64,000 nt of DNA from JALFST01 sp022779285 (GTDB lineage Bacteria > Bacillota > Clostridia > Tissierellales > Peptoniphilaceae), in assembly GCA_050313895.1 (NCBI GenBank), contig JBNPMI010000001.1. One strand, 5' to 3'. A model generated the notes under the pieces. That model worked only from the letters and a program-made list of their open reading frames with translations. It did no database searches and was not told the origin of the DNA. Shown here in pieces: positions 7,402 to 16,249 of the stretch; positions within the stretch are counted from its first letter, which is position 1, and every line of letters starts with the position of its first letter. The translations under genes were made by a program, and so were the position numbers.

Positions 7402-9036
7402 ATGGCAATTTGGATACTTCTCGGCTCGTTAGCGATATTGATTATCGCATACTTTACTTATGGCTCTTGGTTGGCAAAGCAATGGGGAATCGACCCCAAG
7501 CGCCCGACCCCCGCACACACAATGGCGGACGGAATTGACTACGTTCCGGCAAAAGCTCCTGTTTTGCTCGGACACCATTTTGCATCCATCGCCGGCGCAG
7601 GCCCGATCACAGGACCGATTATTGCAGCCGTGTTCGGATGGGTGCCCGTTCTTCTTTGGTGCCTGGTCGGTTCGATTTTCTTTGGCGGCGTTCATGACTT
7701 CGGTTCGCTCTATGCATCGATTCGCCACGAAGGAAAATCCATCGGCGCCGTAATTGAAGACTCTGTCGGCAAGCCTGAGAAAAAACTCTTTGATATCTTT
7801 TCTTGGCTCACGTTGGTTCTTGTTGTTGCCGCATTTGCAAACATCATCGTATCAACATTTGTCAACAATCCCGCTGTCGCCACCACTTCTCTGCTCTTTA
7901 TTGTTTTGGCGGTGACCTTTGGCCTGGTCAATGGAAAAACGAATCTTCCGCTTTGGCTCACCACGATTTTCGGTGTGGCACTCTTAGTTGGATGCATCGC
8001 TCTCGGCGTCATGTTCCCGATCAAGGCTTCTGCAGGCGTTTGGTGGGCAGTTATCCTGATTTATATCTTTATCGCTTCTGTAGCTCCCGTATGGATTTTG
8101 CTGCAACCGCGCGATTACCTCAATTCCTATCTGCTCTATGCAATGATCGTTGCGGCAATTATCGGAATCTTTATTATTCGTCCGAACATCCAGCTTCCGG
8201 CCTTTACTTCTTTTAAGACCTCTGGCGGATATCTCTTCCCGATGCTGTTTGTAACCGTGGCATGCGGCGCCGTGTCCGGATTCCATTCTCTGGTAGCATC
8301 CGGAACCACATCCAAGCAGCTTGATAATGAAAAGAATGCAAAATTAATCGGATACGGATCCATGCTTATTGAAGGCGCCTTAGCTGTCATCGCATTGATT
8401 GCAGCGGCATATCTCACACAGGATCAATATGCATCCTATAAGAACCCGACCTTGCTTTTCTCAGATAACCTGGCAAAGTTTATGGAGTCCTTCGGACTTG
8501 CGCATTCGATCGGATCCACCTTCGTTGCATTGGCCGTTTCCGCATTCGCTCTCACGTCGCTTGATACCGCAACGCGTATTGCACGTTTCATCTTCCAGGA
8601 ATTCTTCAGCACCGGCGATGAAATGAAAAATGATCGCGCAAAGGGTTCAACGCCTCTGACGAATATGTACGTTGCTACCGCAATCACCATTGCCTGCGGA
8701 GGACTTCTCGGTCTGACCGGCTATTTGCAGGTATGGCCGATCTTCGGATCCGCTAACCAGCTTCTTGCTGCTTTAGCACTGCTTGCTGTCGCTGTGTACC
8801 TCAAGAAAATCGGTAAAAATAACAAGATGATCATCCTGCCGATGATATTCATGTTTGCAGTGACGCTCACGGCATTGTTCTTTATCATTAAGACCAATTT
8901 CGCAGCACTCACCGGCGGAACGGGATCCCCGATCCTCTGCGTTCTCGCCGCTCTGCTCTTTATTCTCGCCGTTGTCCTGATCACACGTTCAGCAAAGCGC
9001 CTGACTTCACCGTTGGAGCCGGTTCAAAAAGAATAG
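7402..9036 (+). CDS. cstA: CstA-family carbon starvation / pyruvate-peptide transporter
   Basis: 544-residue polytopic membrane protein of the CstA family. It shows the conserved N-terminal stretch GIDYVPAKAPVLLGHHFASIAGAGPI (split here as seen in residues about 45-70), FGGVHDFGSLYASIRH, and a later TATRIARFIFQEF. E. coli relatives (CstA, BtsT) import pyruvate or peptides; this copy is shorter than the roughly 700-residue E. coli proteins and matches the length of Firmicute members. GGAGG lies 8 bases before the ATG. Its position opposite the 2-oxoacid oxidoreductase operon would fit uptake of pyruvate or amino acids for fermentation, which is inference. Confidence 0.9.
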   Translation: MAIWILLGSLAILIIAYFTYGSWLAKQWGIDPKRPTPAHTMADGIDYVPAKAPVLLGHHFASIAGAGPITGPIIAAVFGWVPVLLWCLVGSIFFGGVHDFGSLYASIRHEGKSIGAVIEDSVGKPEKKLFDIFSWLTLVLVVAAFANIIVSTFVNNPAVATTSLLFIVLAVTFGLVNGKTNLPLWLTTIFGVALLVGCIALGVMFPIKASAGVWWAVILIYIFIASVAPVWILLQPRDYLNSYLLYAMIVAAIIGIFIIRPNIQLPAFTSFKTSGGYLFPMLFVTVACGAVSGFHSLVASGTTSKQLDNEKNAKLIGYGSMLIEGALAVIALIAAAYLTQDQYASYKNPTLLFSDNLAKFMESFGLAHSIGSTFVALAVSAFALTSLDTATRIARFIFQEFFSTGDEMKNDRAKGSTPLTNMYVATAITIACGGLLGLTGYLQVWPIFGSANQLLAALALLAVAVYLKKIGKNNKMIILPMIFMFAVTLTALFFIIKTNFAALTGGTGSPILCVLAALLFILAVVLITRSAKRLTSPLEPVQKE

Positions 9037-9049
9037 AAAGGGAGATTCC

Positions 9050-9367
9050 ATGCAAAGGGAAGAGAGACCGATTACACATAAAATCACAATTACAGATTCC
9101 GCAAAGGAATATCTTGATGCAAAGGGTTTGAAAACAATCACTGTCGACTTGGAAACCTTCGGCGCCTGCGTCAGTGTGGCGGCAGCAAATGTGCTGGATG
9201 GTCCTCCCACGGATCGCCCGACCACCTTTCTAAAGTACGAGGTGAGCGGATATACGGTTTATGTTTACAGCCTGATGCGTTTTCGAAACAATCATATCGA
9301 AATCTTCAAGAAAAAGGGATTGTTCGCAAAAAAAGGCCTCGAAGCAAAGGAAGTCTATCTCGGATAA
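9050..9367 (+). CDS. small HesB/IscA-like protein lacking metal-ligand cysteines
   Basis: 105 residues. It begins ITHKITITDSAKEYLDAKGLKTITVDLETFGAC, which resembles the first strands of HesB/IscA-like proteins and of the small family known for a CC/Se motif. Here the corresponding position reads FGACVSVAAAN with one cysteine only, so metal binding is doubtful. It starts 13 bases after cstA and is followed by a terminator, so it belongs to the cstA unit. Family assignment is tentative. Confidence 0.6.
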   Translation: MQREERPITHKITITDSAKEYLDAKGLKTITVDLETFGACVSVAAANVLDGPPTDRPTTFLKYEVSGYTVYVYSLMRFRNNHIEIFKKKGLFAKKGLEAKEVYLG

Positions 9368-9420
9368 ACCCACTCCCTTCCCGAAAATAAAAATGGGCTG
9401 ATTCAAAAGCCCATAAAAAG

Positions 9421-9470
9421 AAGGAACGGCCGTTAGGAGCGCAGGCTCCTGACAGCCGTTCTTTCTTTTA
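9421..9470 (+). terminator. terminator of the cstA unit (AGAACGG-type hairpin A)
   Basis: Long stem GAACGGCCGTTAGGAGC / GCTCCTGACAGCCGTTC with a short loop, then TTTCTTTTA. Its arms resemble two other hairpins at 10034-10088 and 38298-38344. Confidence 0.85.
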
Positions 9471-10033
9471 TTTCAGGCGTCCTGTTTTTTGCACATCAGG
9501 TTTTGTTTTAACCGCTAAATCACATTATGCGCCACAACTTGCAGCCCCAATTCCACCTTTGTTTTATGCGCAGAAGGATGCCTATATCTTTCTTAAAAAA
9601 AATGTTGCGCCTTCCGGCAACAGACAGGGCGGAAGCGGTGAACAGTCCGAACGACCGGTGTTGGTTTGAGCTGAATCAAATCGTAGGAATTTTCTCCTGA
9701 TACATCTTTGCTGTGCGGCGTCCAAAGGTTACCTTTTGAATGCAGCCATGAAGAATCACTGTAAACATCGTTTTGAGATGATGCACTGTGTCCGCCGCTG
9801 GGATATTCTTCATGGAAAATGACATTACCGATTTTATCTATCACACGCTTCTTTAAGCGAGCGATGGGATTTTCCGCAATCCCGTCAGAAAAATCCGATG
9901 AAAGAGATCATCGGTTCATGTTATCCTCTAAAAAGTAACGGTCTCGTTATTTGCATAAAAGCTGTTGTTTAGGCACAAAAATTCTGCCAAAAAGACGCTC
10001 CGTTGCTTCAATCATTGTGATTTCAACGTTTTC
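9471..10033. other. gene-poor stretch between two related terminators
   Basis: About 560 bases flanked by hairpins A and B. Apart from the doubtful ORF at 9593-9919 I see only short inverted repeats: 9895-9914 (CCGATGA/TCATCGG followed on the minus strand by ATTTTTC, terminator-like) and 9866-9883 (GGGATT/AATCCC). No RNA gene recognised. Confidence 0.5.
9593..9919 (-). pseudogene. unrecognised small ORF with in-frame UGA at codon 4
   Basis: From the ATG at 9919 (preceded by AGAGGATAAC) the frame reads M-N-R-UGA-SLSSDFSDGIAENP and stays open to 9593, 108 codons in all. Without the UGA the longest start is a GTG at about 9844 giving 83 residues. No family was recognised; the tail (VVRTVHRFRPVCC) looks degenerate. 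It may be a broken gene, a chance frame, or a UGA-decoding ORF. The UGA sits in a hairpin (9895-9914), and a second small stem (9866-9883) begins 24 bases after it. Low confidence that anything is made. Confidence 0.25.
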
Positions 10034-10088
10034 TAAAAAGAAGAACGGTCATCAGGAGCTTCCGCTACCGATGACCGTTCTTCTTTCT
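10034..10088 (-). terminator. terminator of the YheO-like regulator gene (hairpin B)
   Basis: 13-bp stem AAGAACGGTCATC (10041-10053) / GATGACCGTTCTT (10070-10082) with a run of U on the minus strand from 10040 to 10036. Outer arm sequence is shared with hairpins at 9421 and 38298. Confidence 0.85.
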
Positions 10089-10130
10089 TTATTATAAGCT
10101 TTCGAGTCAGTCCCTTTTCTGAGCTCACCT

Positions 10131-10763
10131 TTACTTTTCCAGAGCCTTCAAATAATTATAAAGTGTTGTACGTGATACATTGAGAGCCTCGGAAATTGCA
10201 GGAACACTTTTTTTGATCTCAAGAGCGCCCTTCTCTTGCAGTAATTGTACGGCAAGCAGCTTGTCTGCTCGTCCGAACTTATGTACCGGTTTTTTGAAGG
10301 TATCCAACACCTCCTTGATCATCGTGGACAAGGTATCGCTATCCATCTTCTCAAACAAGGACAGCTCGCCCTGATCCGCATTGGTGCGCAGAAGATTGTT
10401 CAGCGCAAGACGCGCTGTCTCCAAACGATCCACATCCAGATTGATGCAGAAGAAGAAGTGAAGATCTCCGATCGAATGAACAATCGTGGAAGACTTGAAC
10501 TTTTTCTTTCTGTGACGATCGTACTTTGCATAATTTATATATTCATCTTCATGATCAAAATTCACCTTGTACTCAAGGTTTGCTGTTACAGGGTCTCCGA
10601 CCTTGCGATCCGTGACATGTCCGTTATATATGTAGGCAACCCGAGGCGTATCTCCCTCCTGAATGCTGATGGAGACCTCGCAATTATAACCGAACATTTC
10701 CGTGATCACATTCCCCAAACTCTTCATAAATTCGATAACCTGTGTTTTTTCTGTCTGATTCAT
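10131..10763 (-). CDS. YheO-like transcriptional regulator (PAS-like plus helix-turn-helix)
   Basis: 210 residues. The N-terminal half matches the YheO-like PAS domain (VITEMFGYNCEVSI...IYNGHVTDRKVGDPVT), and the C-terminal half ends in a helix-turn-helix (KKSVPAISEALNVSRTTLYNYLKALE). Members are single-copy regulators, often near amino-acid metabolism genes; the ligand is unknown. It stands alone with its own terminator, about 440 bases downstream of the ATP synthase operon end. Confidence 0.85.
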   Translation of the reverse strand: MNQTEKTQVIEFMKSLGNVITEMFGYNCEVSISIQEGDTPRVAYIYNGHVTDRKVGDPVTANLEYKVNFDHEDEYINYAKYDRHRKKKFKSSTIVHSIGDLHFFFCINLDVDRLETARLALNNLLRTNADQGELSLFEKMDSDTLSTMIKEVLDTFKKPVHKFGRADKLLAVQLLQEKGALEIKKSVPAISEALNVSRTTLYNYLKALEK

Positions 10764-11138
10764 TGCACCTTTCCTCTCTGTCTTTTTCTGAACGATTTCG
10801 CCGTTGCCGTATGATGGGATTGTAACACATCCATATATGAAAAAATCACCGCCGGGCGAAACGGCTGTAAGAAAAGAGTAAAAAAGCGTTTTCTCTTTTT
10901 CCGATTTTTTATTAGTCTATAAAAACATTTTGTTAATATTGTGAGGGACAGTGCCCTTACAAAGAGTAAACTTTTTCCCGGTATCTGATCTCTTTCTGCA
11001 TGAAAATTCATATTACATGCCTTTAATTTCCGAATTTGTATCCTTATGACATATTCTTTTTCTTCACTTACAGGGAATGATATCGATTGCCGGAAATTAG
11101 AAAACAGCCGGGTGCTGTCGGTGACCTCCTTGCTTTTT
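10764..11138. other. intergenic region upstream of the YheO-like gene
   Basis: About 375 bases without a supportable gene. On the minus strand it is AT-rich (around 10900-10945) as expected for a promoter, but I find no convincing -35/-10 pair. A short inverted repeat AAGGGCACTGTCCCT lies near 10948-10962. No RNA element recognised. Confidence 0.5.
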
Positions 11139-11204
11139 TGCAAAAAAGAAGGAGCTCCTCTACTCGATCGTGGAAACGGTCGCCCGAAAGGAACTCCTCT
11201 TCTT
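11139..11204 (-). terminator. terminator of the ATP synthase operon
   Basis: Imperfect stem from GGAACTCCTCTTC (11190-11202) and GAAGGAGCTCC (11148-11158) with a long loop; on the minus strand the second arm is followed by a run of six U. It begins at the atpC stop. Confidence 0.65.
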
Positions 11205-11617
11205 TATTTTTTTCCGTATTTTCGCTTTGCTTCCAATCGGCCCAATGCTCTTGCCATACGTGCCTGTGCCAATCGAAATTCCAGAGCACTGCGTTTCAGC
11301 ATCATTTCCTCACGTGCTTCTTCTGCAGCTCGCCGGGCGCGCTGCTCATTGATATCCTCCGGGCGTTCCGCCGTATCCACCAGAATCAAAGCGATTCCGT
11401 GCTCAACCTTGAGCATTCCCTGTGAAACCGCGGCAAGACGTTCCGTACCGTCACCTGTTACAAAGCGAATCATTCCCGGAAAAATCGCAGAAATCAAATC
11501 GCTGTGCTGCGCTTCGATACCATAGAGCCCGCTTGCCGTTTTGAATTGCAAATAACGGCATTGTCCCTCATAGAAAAGATGATCTGCAGCCATAATGCGC
11601 AACAAGAAAGTATTCAT
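11204..11617 (-). CDS. atpC: F-type ATP synthase epsilon subunit
   Basis: 137 residues, usual length. N-terminal beta-sandwich with YLQFKTASGLYGIEAQHSDLISAIFPG (a variant of the family's G-x-x-G-I-L-P-G-H region) and a C-terminal helical hairpin rich in Ala/Arg/Glu (EQRARRAAEEAREEM). Last gene of the operon, 8 bases after atpD. It is part of the central stalk and modulates ATP hydrolysis. Confidence 0.92.
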   Translation of the reverse strand: MNTFLLRIMAADHLFYEGQCRYLQFKTASGLYGIEAQHSDLISAIFPGMIRFVTGDGTERLAAVSQGMLKVEHGIALILVDTAERPEDINEQRARRAAEEAREEMMLKRSALEFRLAQARMARALGRLEAKRKYGKK

Positions 11618-11625
11618 GAGTACCT

Positions 11626-13020
11626 CTATTCTTGCAGAGCTTTCGCTTTGGCAATGACATCATCAAAGGTTCCGACATTAAAGAATGCGGATTCCGGATA
11701 CTCGTCACCCTCTCCATTCAGGATTGCTTCGAATCCACGCAAAGTTTCTTCCAGAGGAACATACTTTCCTTCCATTCCCGTAAACTTTTCCGCAACATGC
11801 ATCGGCTGTGCAAAAAACCTTTGAATTTTACGAGCTCTCTGTACAGTAACCTGATCTTCCTCGCTCAATTCTCCGATACCCAGGATAGCGATAATATCCT
11901 GTAATTCACGATATTTCTGCAGCACCTCCTGTGCCTTTCGCGCAATTCGATAATGTCTTTCCCCGACAATATCCGGCTCCAGAATCCGCGAGGTTGATTC
12001 GAGCGGATCTACAGCCGGATAAATGCCCTGCTCGGCGATCTTTCGACTCAAATTGGTCGTGGTATCCAGGTGTGCAAAGGTCGTAGCAGGCGCCGGATCC
12101 GTCAGGTCATCCGCAGGCACATATACGGCCTGAACAGAGGTAACCGATCCGTCCTTCGTAGACGTGATGCGTTCCTGCAAGCGTCCCATCTCCTCTGCCA
12201 GAGTCGGCTGGTAGCCTACTGCAGACGGCATGCGCCCCAGCAGCGTCGAAACCTCGCTTCCTGCCTGAACAAAACGGAAGATGTTGTCGATAAAAAGCAA
12301 CACGTCCTGATGATCGACATCGCGGAAATACTCTGCCATGGTCAATCCCGAAAGCGCCACGCGCATACGAACACCGGGAGATTCGTTCATCTGTCCGAAC
12401 ATCAGAGCCGTTTTCTCTGCAACGCCGCTTTCCTGCATTTCATGCCAAAGGTCATTTCCCTCACGCGAACGTTCTCCAACGCCTGTGAAAACGGAATATC
12501 CGCCGTGCTGCATCGCCACATTGTGGATCAGTTCCTGGATCAGGACGGTTTTTCCTACGCCTGCACCTCCGAAAAGGCCGATTTTTCCGCCCTTCGGATA
12601 TGGTGCAAGCAGATCGATGACCTTAATGCCTGTCTCCAGGATTTGAATCGCCGGCATCTGCTCACTAAAAGCCGGTGCGGAACGATGAATCGGCCTCGTC
12701 TCAACATCCTCGGCAAGCGCTTCCCCGCCGTCAATGACATCGCCTACGACATTAAACATGCGCCCAAGTGTGGCCTCTCCAACCGGAACACGAATCGGTG
12801 AACCCGTGGCAACCACTTCCATGCCTCTGGAGAGACCTTCACTCTCTGAAAGCATCAGACATCGGGCATGATTTTCATCAAGGTGCTTCGCCACCTCCAT
12901 AAACTCCGTCTTCTCGTTTCGAGTAATGCGGAGAGCCTCCTGCAATTTCGGCAGCTCCCCTGTTTGAAATTCAACGTCGACAACGGATCCGGAGATCTGT
13001 ACTATTTTTCCTGTTTTCAT
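11626..13020 (-). CDS. atpD: F-type ATP synthase beta subunit
   Basis: 464 residues, the catalytic F1 subunit. Walker A is GGAGVGKT, followed by GVGERSREGNDLWHEM and LLFIDNIFRFVQAGSEVS. The start at 13020 (MKTGKIVQISGSVVDVEF) has GGGGAGG a few bases upstream; the open frame extends 49 codons further but only into atpG. Gap to atpG is one base, so translation is coupled. Confidence 0.98.
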   Translation of the reverse strand: MKTGKIVQISGSVVDVEFQTGELPKLQEALRITRNEKTEFMEVAKHLDENHARCLMLSESEGLSRGMEVVATGSPIRVPVGEATLGRMFNVVGDVIDGGEALAEDVETRPIHRSAPAFSEQMPAIQILETGIKVIDLLAPYPKGGKIGLFGGAGVGKTVLIQELIHNVAMQHGGYSVFTGVGERSREGNDLWHEMQESGVAEKTALMFGQMNESPGVRMRVALSGLTMAEYFRDVDHQDVLLFIDNIFRFVQAGSEVSTLLGRMPSAVGYQPTLAEEMGRLQERITSTKDGSVTSVQAVYVPADDLTDPAPATTFAHLDTTTNLSRKIAEQGIYPAVDPLESTSRILEPDIVGERHYRIARKAQEVLQKYRELQDIIAILGIGELSEEDQVTVQRARKIQRFFAQPMHVAEKFTGMEGKYVPLEETLRGFEAILNGEGDEYPESAFFNVGTFDDVIAKAKALQE

Positions 13021-13021
13021 T

Positions 13022-13921
13022 TTACCTCCCCGATATGCCGTTCTGCTCTTGCGCTTTTGCCGCAGCGGAAATTTCCGTGATTTCCTGCGTGATGGAATCC
13101 TGACGCACATGGTTGTATTCAAGCCCCAATTGATCCAGGAGCTTCTGCGCATTTTCATTGGATGCATCCATTGCCATCATTCGATCGCTCTGCTCACTGA
13201 AGAAGCTGTCCACCAGCGCACTGTAGATGTAGCCTGTCAAATAGCTCGGTATGATATTTTCCAGAACCTTTTCCACGGGACTTAAAAACTCATACTTGGA
13301 TTCTTTCGTTACATCTCGTCCATGGAGATGGAATCGCTTCGCAGGGAGAGGCAGCACCTGCTCCGTACGCGCCTCCACCTTCATTCCGTTTTTATAATCG
13401 GTATAGACAAGATAAATTCGCTTGAGTTTTCCCTGAAGGAATTCGTCAAAAAGCAAATTGGACATTCTCCGCGCTCTTCCAAGCGTAGGATGCTTTCCGA
13501 TGAAAAAATCACGCTCCTCAAATGGAATCTTATTCGACAGGCAATATTGGCGTCCGAATTCTCCCACCATATAGGTTTTTATATTCGGATGCGCTTCCGC
13601 CAGCTTATGCGCCTCAGCGATGACATCCTTATTGTATGAGCCTGCAAGGCCTTTATCCGAAGTAATCACCAGCATGCCATAGGTTTCCTCCGGATGCTCA
13701 CGGCGATTCGGCCTCTCCAGAAAAGGACTGGAGCTGTCATCCACGTACATGAACATTCGGGAGATTTCATTGCGCAGCGCGGAAAAATACGGAGAGGTTT
13801 CATGCCATTCTTTTTTCGCCTTTGTCATCTTATTCGAGGCGATCAAATACATGGCGCTGGTAATCTTCTGAGTTTCCCGGACACTGTTGATATGTCCCTT
13901 GATTTCTTTTTTGCTCGGCAT
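13022..13921 (-). CDS. atpG: F-type ATP synthase gamma subunit
   Basis: 299 residues. N-terminal helix MPSKKEIKGHINSVRETQKITSAMYLIASNKM and C-terminal helix (LDQLGLEYNHVRQDSITQEITEI) form the rotating coiled coil. ITSDKGLAGSYN is the conserved Rossmann-like core motif. Located between atpA and atpD as in most bacteria. Confidence 0.96.
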   Translation of the reverse strand: MPSKKEIKGHINSVRETQKITSAMYLIASNKMTKAKKEWHETSPYFSALRNEISRMFMYVDDSSSPFLERPNRREHPEETYGMLVITSDKGLAGSYNKDVIAEAHKLAEAHPNIKTYMVGEFGRQYCLSNKIPFEERDFFIGKHPTLGRARRMSNLLFDEFLQGKLKRIYLVYTDYKNGMKVEARTEQVLPLPAKRFHLHGRDVTKESKYEFLSPVEKVLENIIPSYLTGYIYSALVDSFFSEQSDRMMAMDASNENAQKLLDQLGLEYNHVRQDSITQEITEISAAAKAQEQNGISGR

Positions 13922-13934
13922 CCTGCTCCGCCTC

Positions 13935-15707
13935 CTATTCTGTGGTATGCGGCGCCGCCAAAGGCTCCTGTTTCACAAATTCATGCGAAAAGCTCTCGAT
14001 TTGCGTCCGATCCTCCGCTTCCAGGGTATTGCGCTCTCCCAGGTGACGATACACTGCAGAAAGACGGACCTTAGCCTCGGCTAAATAGCGTTTCAGCACC
14101 TCCGGAAGATTTTCCATCGGCACATCTTCAAACGCATGAGATAATGCGCCGACAAGAAGAAAGATCTGATCGGCCTGTGAGTAAGAAAGATACTGACGCT
14201 GTCTTAAAATGTGCATCAGACTTTCTCCATAGCGGAGCTGTCTCTTGGTGGAGTCATCAAGGTCGCTTGCAAATTGTGTAAAGACCTCCATCTCCCGGAA
14301 CTGTGCAAGATCCAGACGCAAGGTACCGGTGGCCTTCTTCATCGCCTTGGTCTGCGCATCGCCGCCTACACGGGAAACAGAAAGTCCGACATTGATTGCA
14401 GGACGCTGACCGGCGAAAAATAATTCGCTCTCGAGGAAAATCTGTCCATCCGTGATGGAAATGATATTGGTCGGAATATATGCGGAAACATCCCCCGCCT
14501 GTGTCTCGACAATCGGAAGCGCCGTCATGCTGCCGCCGCGCTTTTCTTCGCTCAAATGCGCGGAACGCTCCAAAAGACGGGAATGGAGATAGAATACATC
14601 TCCCGGATAGGCCTCACGTCCCGGAGATCTTCCAAGAAGCAAACTCAAGCTGCGGTAAGCAACTGCGTGCTTGGAAAGGTCATCATAGACAATCAGCACA
14701 TCCCTTCCCCGATTCATGAAGTATTCTCCCATGGCACAGCCTGCATATGGTGCAGTGTATTGCAGTGACGCCGAATCGCTTGCGGAGGCATGGACAACAA
14801 TGGTGTAGTCCATCGCTCCCGCGTTTCGCAGCTCTTCTACAATTTTCGCTACGGAGCTTGATTTCTGGCCGATCGATACATAAATACAGAGCACATCCTT
14901 GCCCTTTTGGTTGATAATCGTGTCAATTGCAATCGCTGTTTTTCCTGTCTGACGATCTCCGATTAAAAGCTCACGCTGTCCTCTGCCGATCGGAAACATC
15001 GAATCAATCGCTAAAATTCCGGTTTCCAGCGGCTTGTTGACCGGTTGACGATCGATAATGGCAGGTGCCGGCGATTCGATCAGATAATGCCGTTCCGGAA
15101 TAATTTCTCCTAAGCCGTCAATCGGATCCCCCAATGGGCCGATGACGCGTCCGATATAATTCTCTCCTACAGGGATGGATGCAGTACGTCCCGATCGATA
15201 AACACGGCTGCCTGCGGAGACGGAGCCTTCATTATCGAAAAGAATACATCCGATATGATCTTCTTTTAAATCCTCCACTCTGCCGCGCACGCCATTTTCA
15301 AAGAGCAGAATTTCACCATAGGTCGCATTTTCCAGTCCGTAAACGGTAGCAATTCCATCACCAACGGTGAGAACCTCTCCGATTTCCTCCGGATGCGCCG
15401 AAAGCTCCCAATCGGAAAGTGTGGATTTCAGGAGCGAGATGCCATCCTGTCCTATGGTTGCTTTTTTCTGCCTTCCCGAGAGATAGCGTTCAAATTGCTC
15501 CACCCTGCCCTCTCGTGACCAGTCGTAGAGATCTGTTCCCATCTCAAGCATAAATCCCTTGGTGACGGAGAGATCCTGACGCCACTCCAGCGCCACATTA
15601 TTTCCGTAGCGCTGCTTCAAAAAGGTAAGAAAGCGCTGATTTTGTTCCTCTGTGGGCGCATCGGCAGAAATCAAAATCGCCTTTTTCTGCGTATCCTTTC
15701 CTTCCAT
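13935..15707 (-). CDS. atpA: F-type ATP synthase alpha subunit with delta-like N-terminal extension
   Basis: 590 residues, about 85 more than usual for alpha. From about residue 88 it is an ordinary alpha subunit: GDRQTGKTAIAIDT Walker A, then FYLHSRLLERSA and ISITDGQIFLESELFFAGQRPAIN. The first ~80 residues resemble the C-terminal domain of the delta subunit (OSCP): TEEQNQRFLTFLKQRYGNNV, then LSVTKGFMLEMGTDLYDWS and REGRVEQFERYL, the strand-loop-helix pattern of delta ends. No separate atpH exists between atpF and atpA, where it normally lies. The start at 15707 (MEGKDTQKK) has GGAAGGTGA upstream and lies one base after the atpF stop. Fusion is my interpretation; the missing delta N-terminal domain normally docks on alpha. 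Confidence 0.93.
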   Translation of the reverse strand: MEGKDTQKKAILISADAPTEEQNQRFLTFLKQRYGNNVALEWRQDLSVTKGFMLEMGTDLYDWSREGRVEQFERYLSGRQKKATIGQDGISLLKSTLSDWELSAHPEEIGEVLTVGDGIATVYGLENATYGEILLFENGVRGRVEDLKEDHIGCILFDNEGSVSAGSRVYRSGRTASIPVGENYIGRVIGPLGDPIDGLGEIIPERHYLIESPAPAIIDRQPVNKPLETGILAIDSMFPIGRGQRELLIGDRQTGKTAIAIDTIINQKGKDVLCIYVSIGQKSSSVAKIVEELRNAGAMDYTIVVHASASDSASLQYTAPYAGCAMGEYFMNRGRDVLIVYDDLSKHAVAYRSLSLLLGRSPGREAYPGDVFYLHSRLLERSAHLSEEKRGGSMTALPIVETQAGDVSAYIPTNIISITDGQIFLESELFFAGQRPAINVGLSVSRVGGDAQTKAMKKATGTLRLDLAQFREMEVFTQFASDLDDSTKRQLRYGESLMHILRQRQYLSYSQADQIFLLVGALSHAFEDVPMENLPEVLKRYLAEAKVRLSAVYRHLGERNTLEAEDRTQIESFSHEFVKQEPLAAPHTTE

Positions 15708-15708
15708 A

Positions 15709-16239
15709 TTAATGCTCACCTTCCCCGGTAGCGGAACGAGAAACCTGCATCGCACCTGCTACCTCCGATTCCGCATCCTTTAAGAATTCTTCATATGCCG
15801 CATTCGTATCCAAAAACACCATCTTCTGCGCCAGATCGCGAACCAATACCGTAACGGTATCCTGAGCATCCTGCAGGATTTTTTCTCTCTCATGCTCTGC
15901 CTGCTCCCTGGCCTTTTTCAAAAGCTCAGCGGACTGCTGACGCGTCTCCTCTAAAGCATGCTCCTTTTCTTCCTTAATGCGATCCATGGAAGCGAGTCTT
16001 CTTTGTTCAATCTCCGTATCGATCGTTTTAAGCTGATCCTCGTACTGTTTTTTCAGCTGATCTGCTTCCTGATGCTTCCTGGCGATGGCTTCCTCTTCCG
16101 CCTCGTATTCCGCATTTCTCTTTTGCATAAATTGAAGCACGGGCTTATAAAGCAAAAAATAAAGTATCCCAAGCAGAAGAACCAGATTGAACATGTGCAG
16201 CAGAATCTGCTGCCAATCAATATTCAAAGGGATATTCAT
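15709..16239 (-). CDS. atpF: F-type ATP synthase b subunit
   Basis: 176 residues. One N-terminal membrane helix (MFNLVLLLGILYFLLYKPVL), then a long charged helix (KEEKEHALEETRQQSAELL...) forming the peripheral stalk. No delta domain is fused to it, unlike the b-delta fusion of mycobacteria. It directly precedes the alpha gene that carries the delta-like extension, so the natural binding partner of that extension is encoded next door. Confidence 0.95.
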   Translation of the reverse strand: MNIPLNIDWQQILLHMFNLVLLLGILYFLLYKPVLQFMQKRNAEYEAEEEAIARKHQEADQLKKQYEDQLKTIDTEIEQRRLASMDRIKEEKEHALEETRQQSAELLKKAREQAEHEREKILQDAQDTVTVLVRDLAQKMVFLDTNAAYEEFLKDAESEVAGAMQVSRSATGEGEH

Positions 16240-16249
16240 GAATACCTCC

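Noticed and set aside
9421..10088. The segment between hairpins A and B as a mobile cassette flanked by inverted repeats
   Set aside because: Each hairpin is a complete terminator for the adjoining gene, no transposase or target duplication is visible, and a third copy lies alone at 38298.
10764..11138. Possible riboswitch upstream of the YheO-like gene
   Set aside because: Only a short inverted repeat is visible; no known aptamer core could be matched.
11046..11525. Rightward ORF across the end of the ATP synthase operon
   Set aside because: Antisense to atpC and its terminator; no family or ribosome site.
12070..12801. Rightward open frame of 243 codons
   Set aside because: Antisense to atpD; composition reflects codon use of the real gene.
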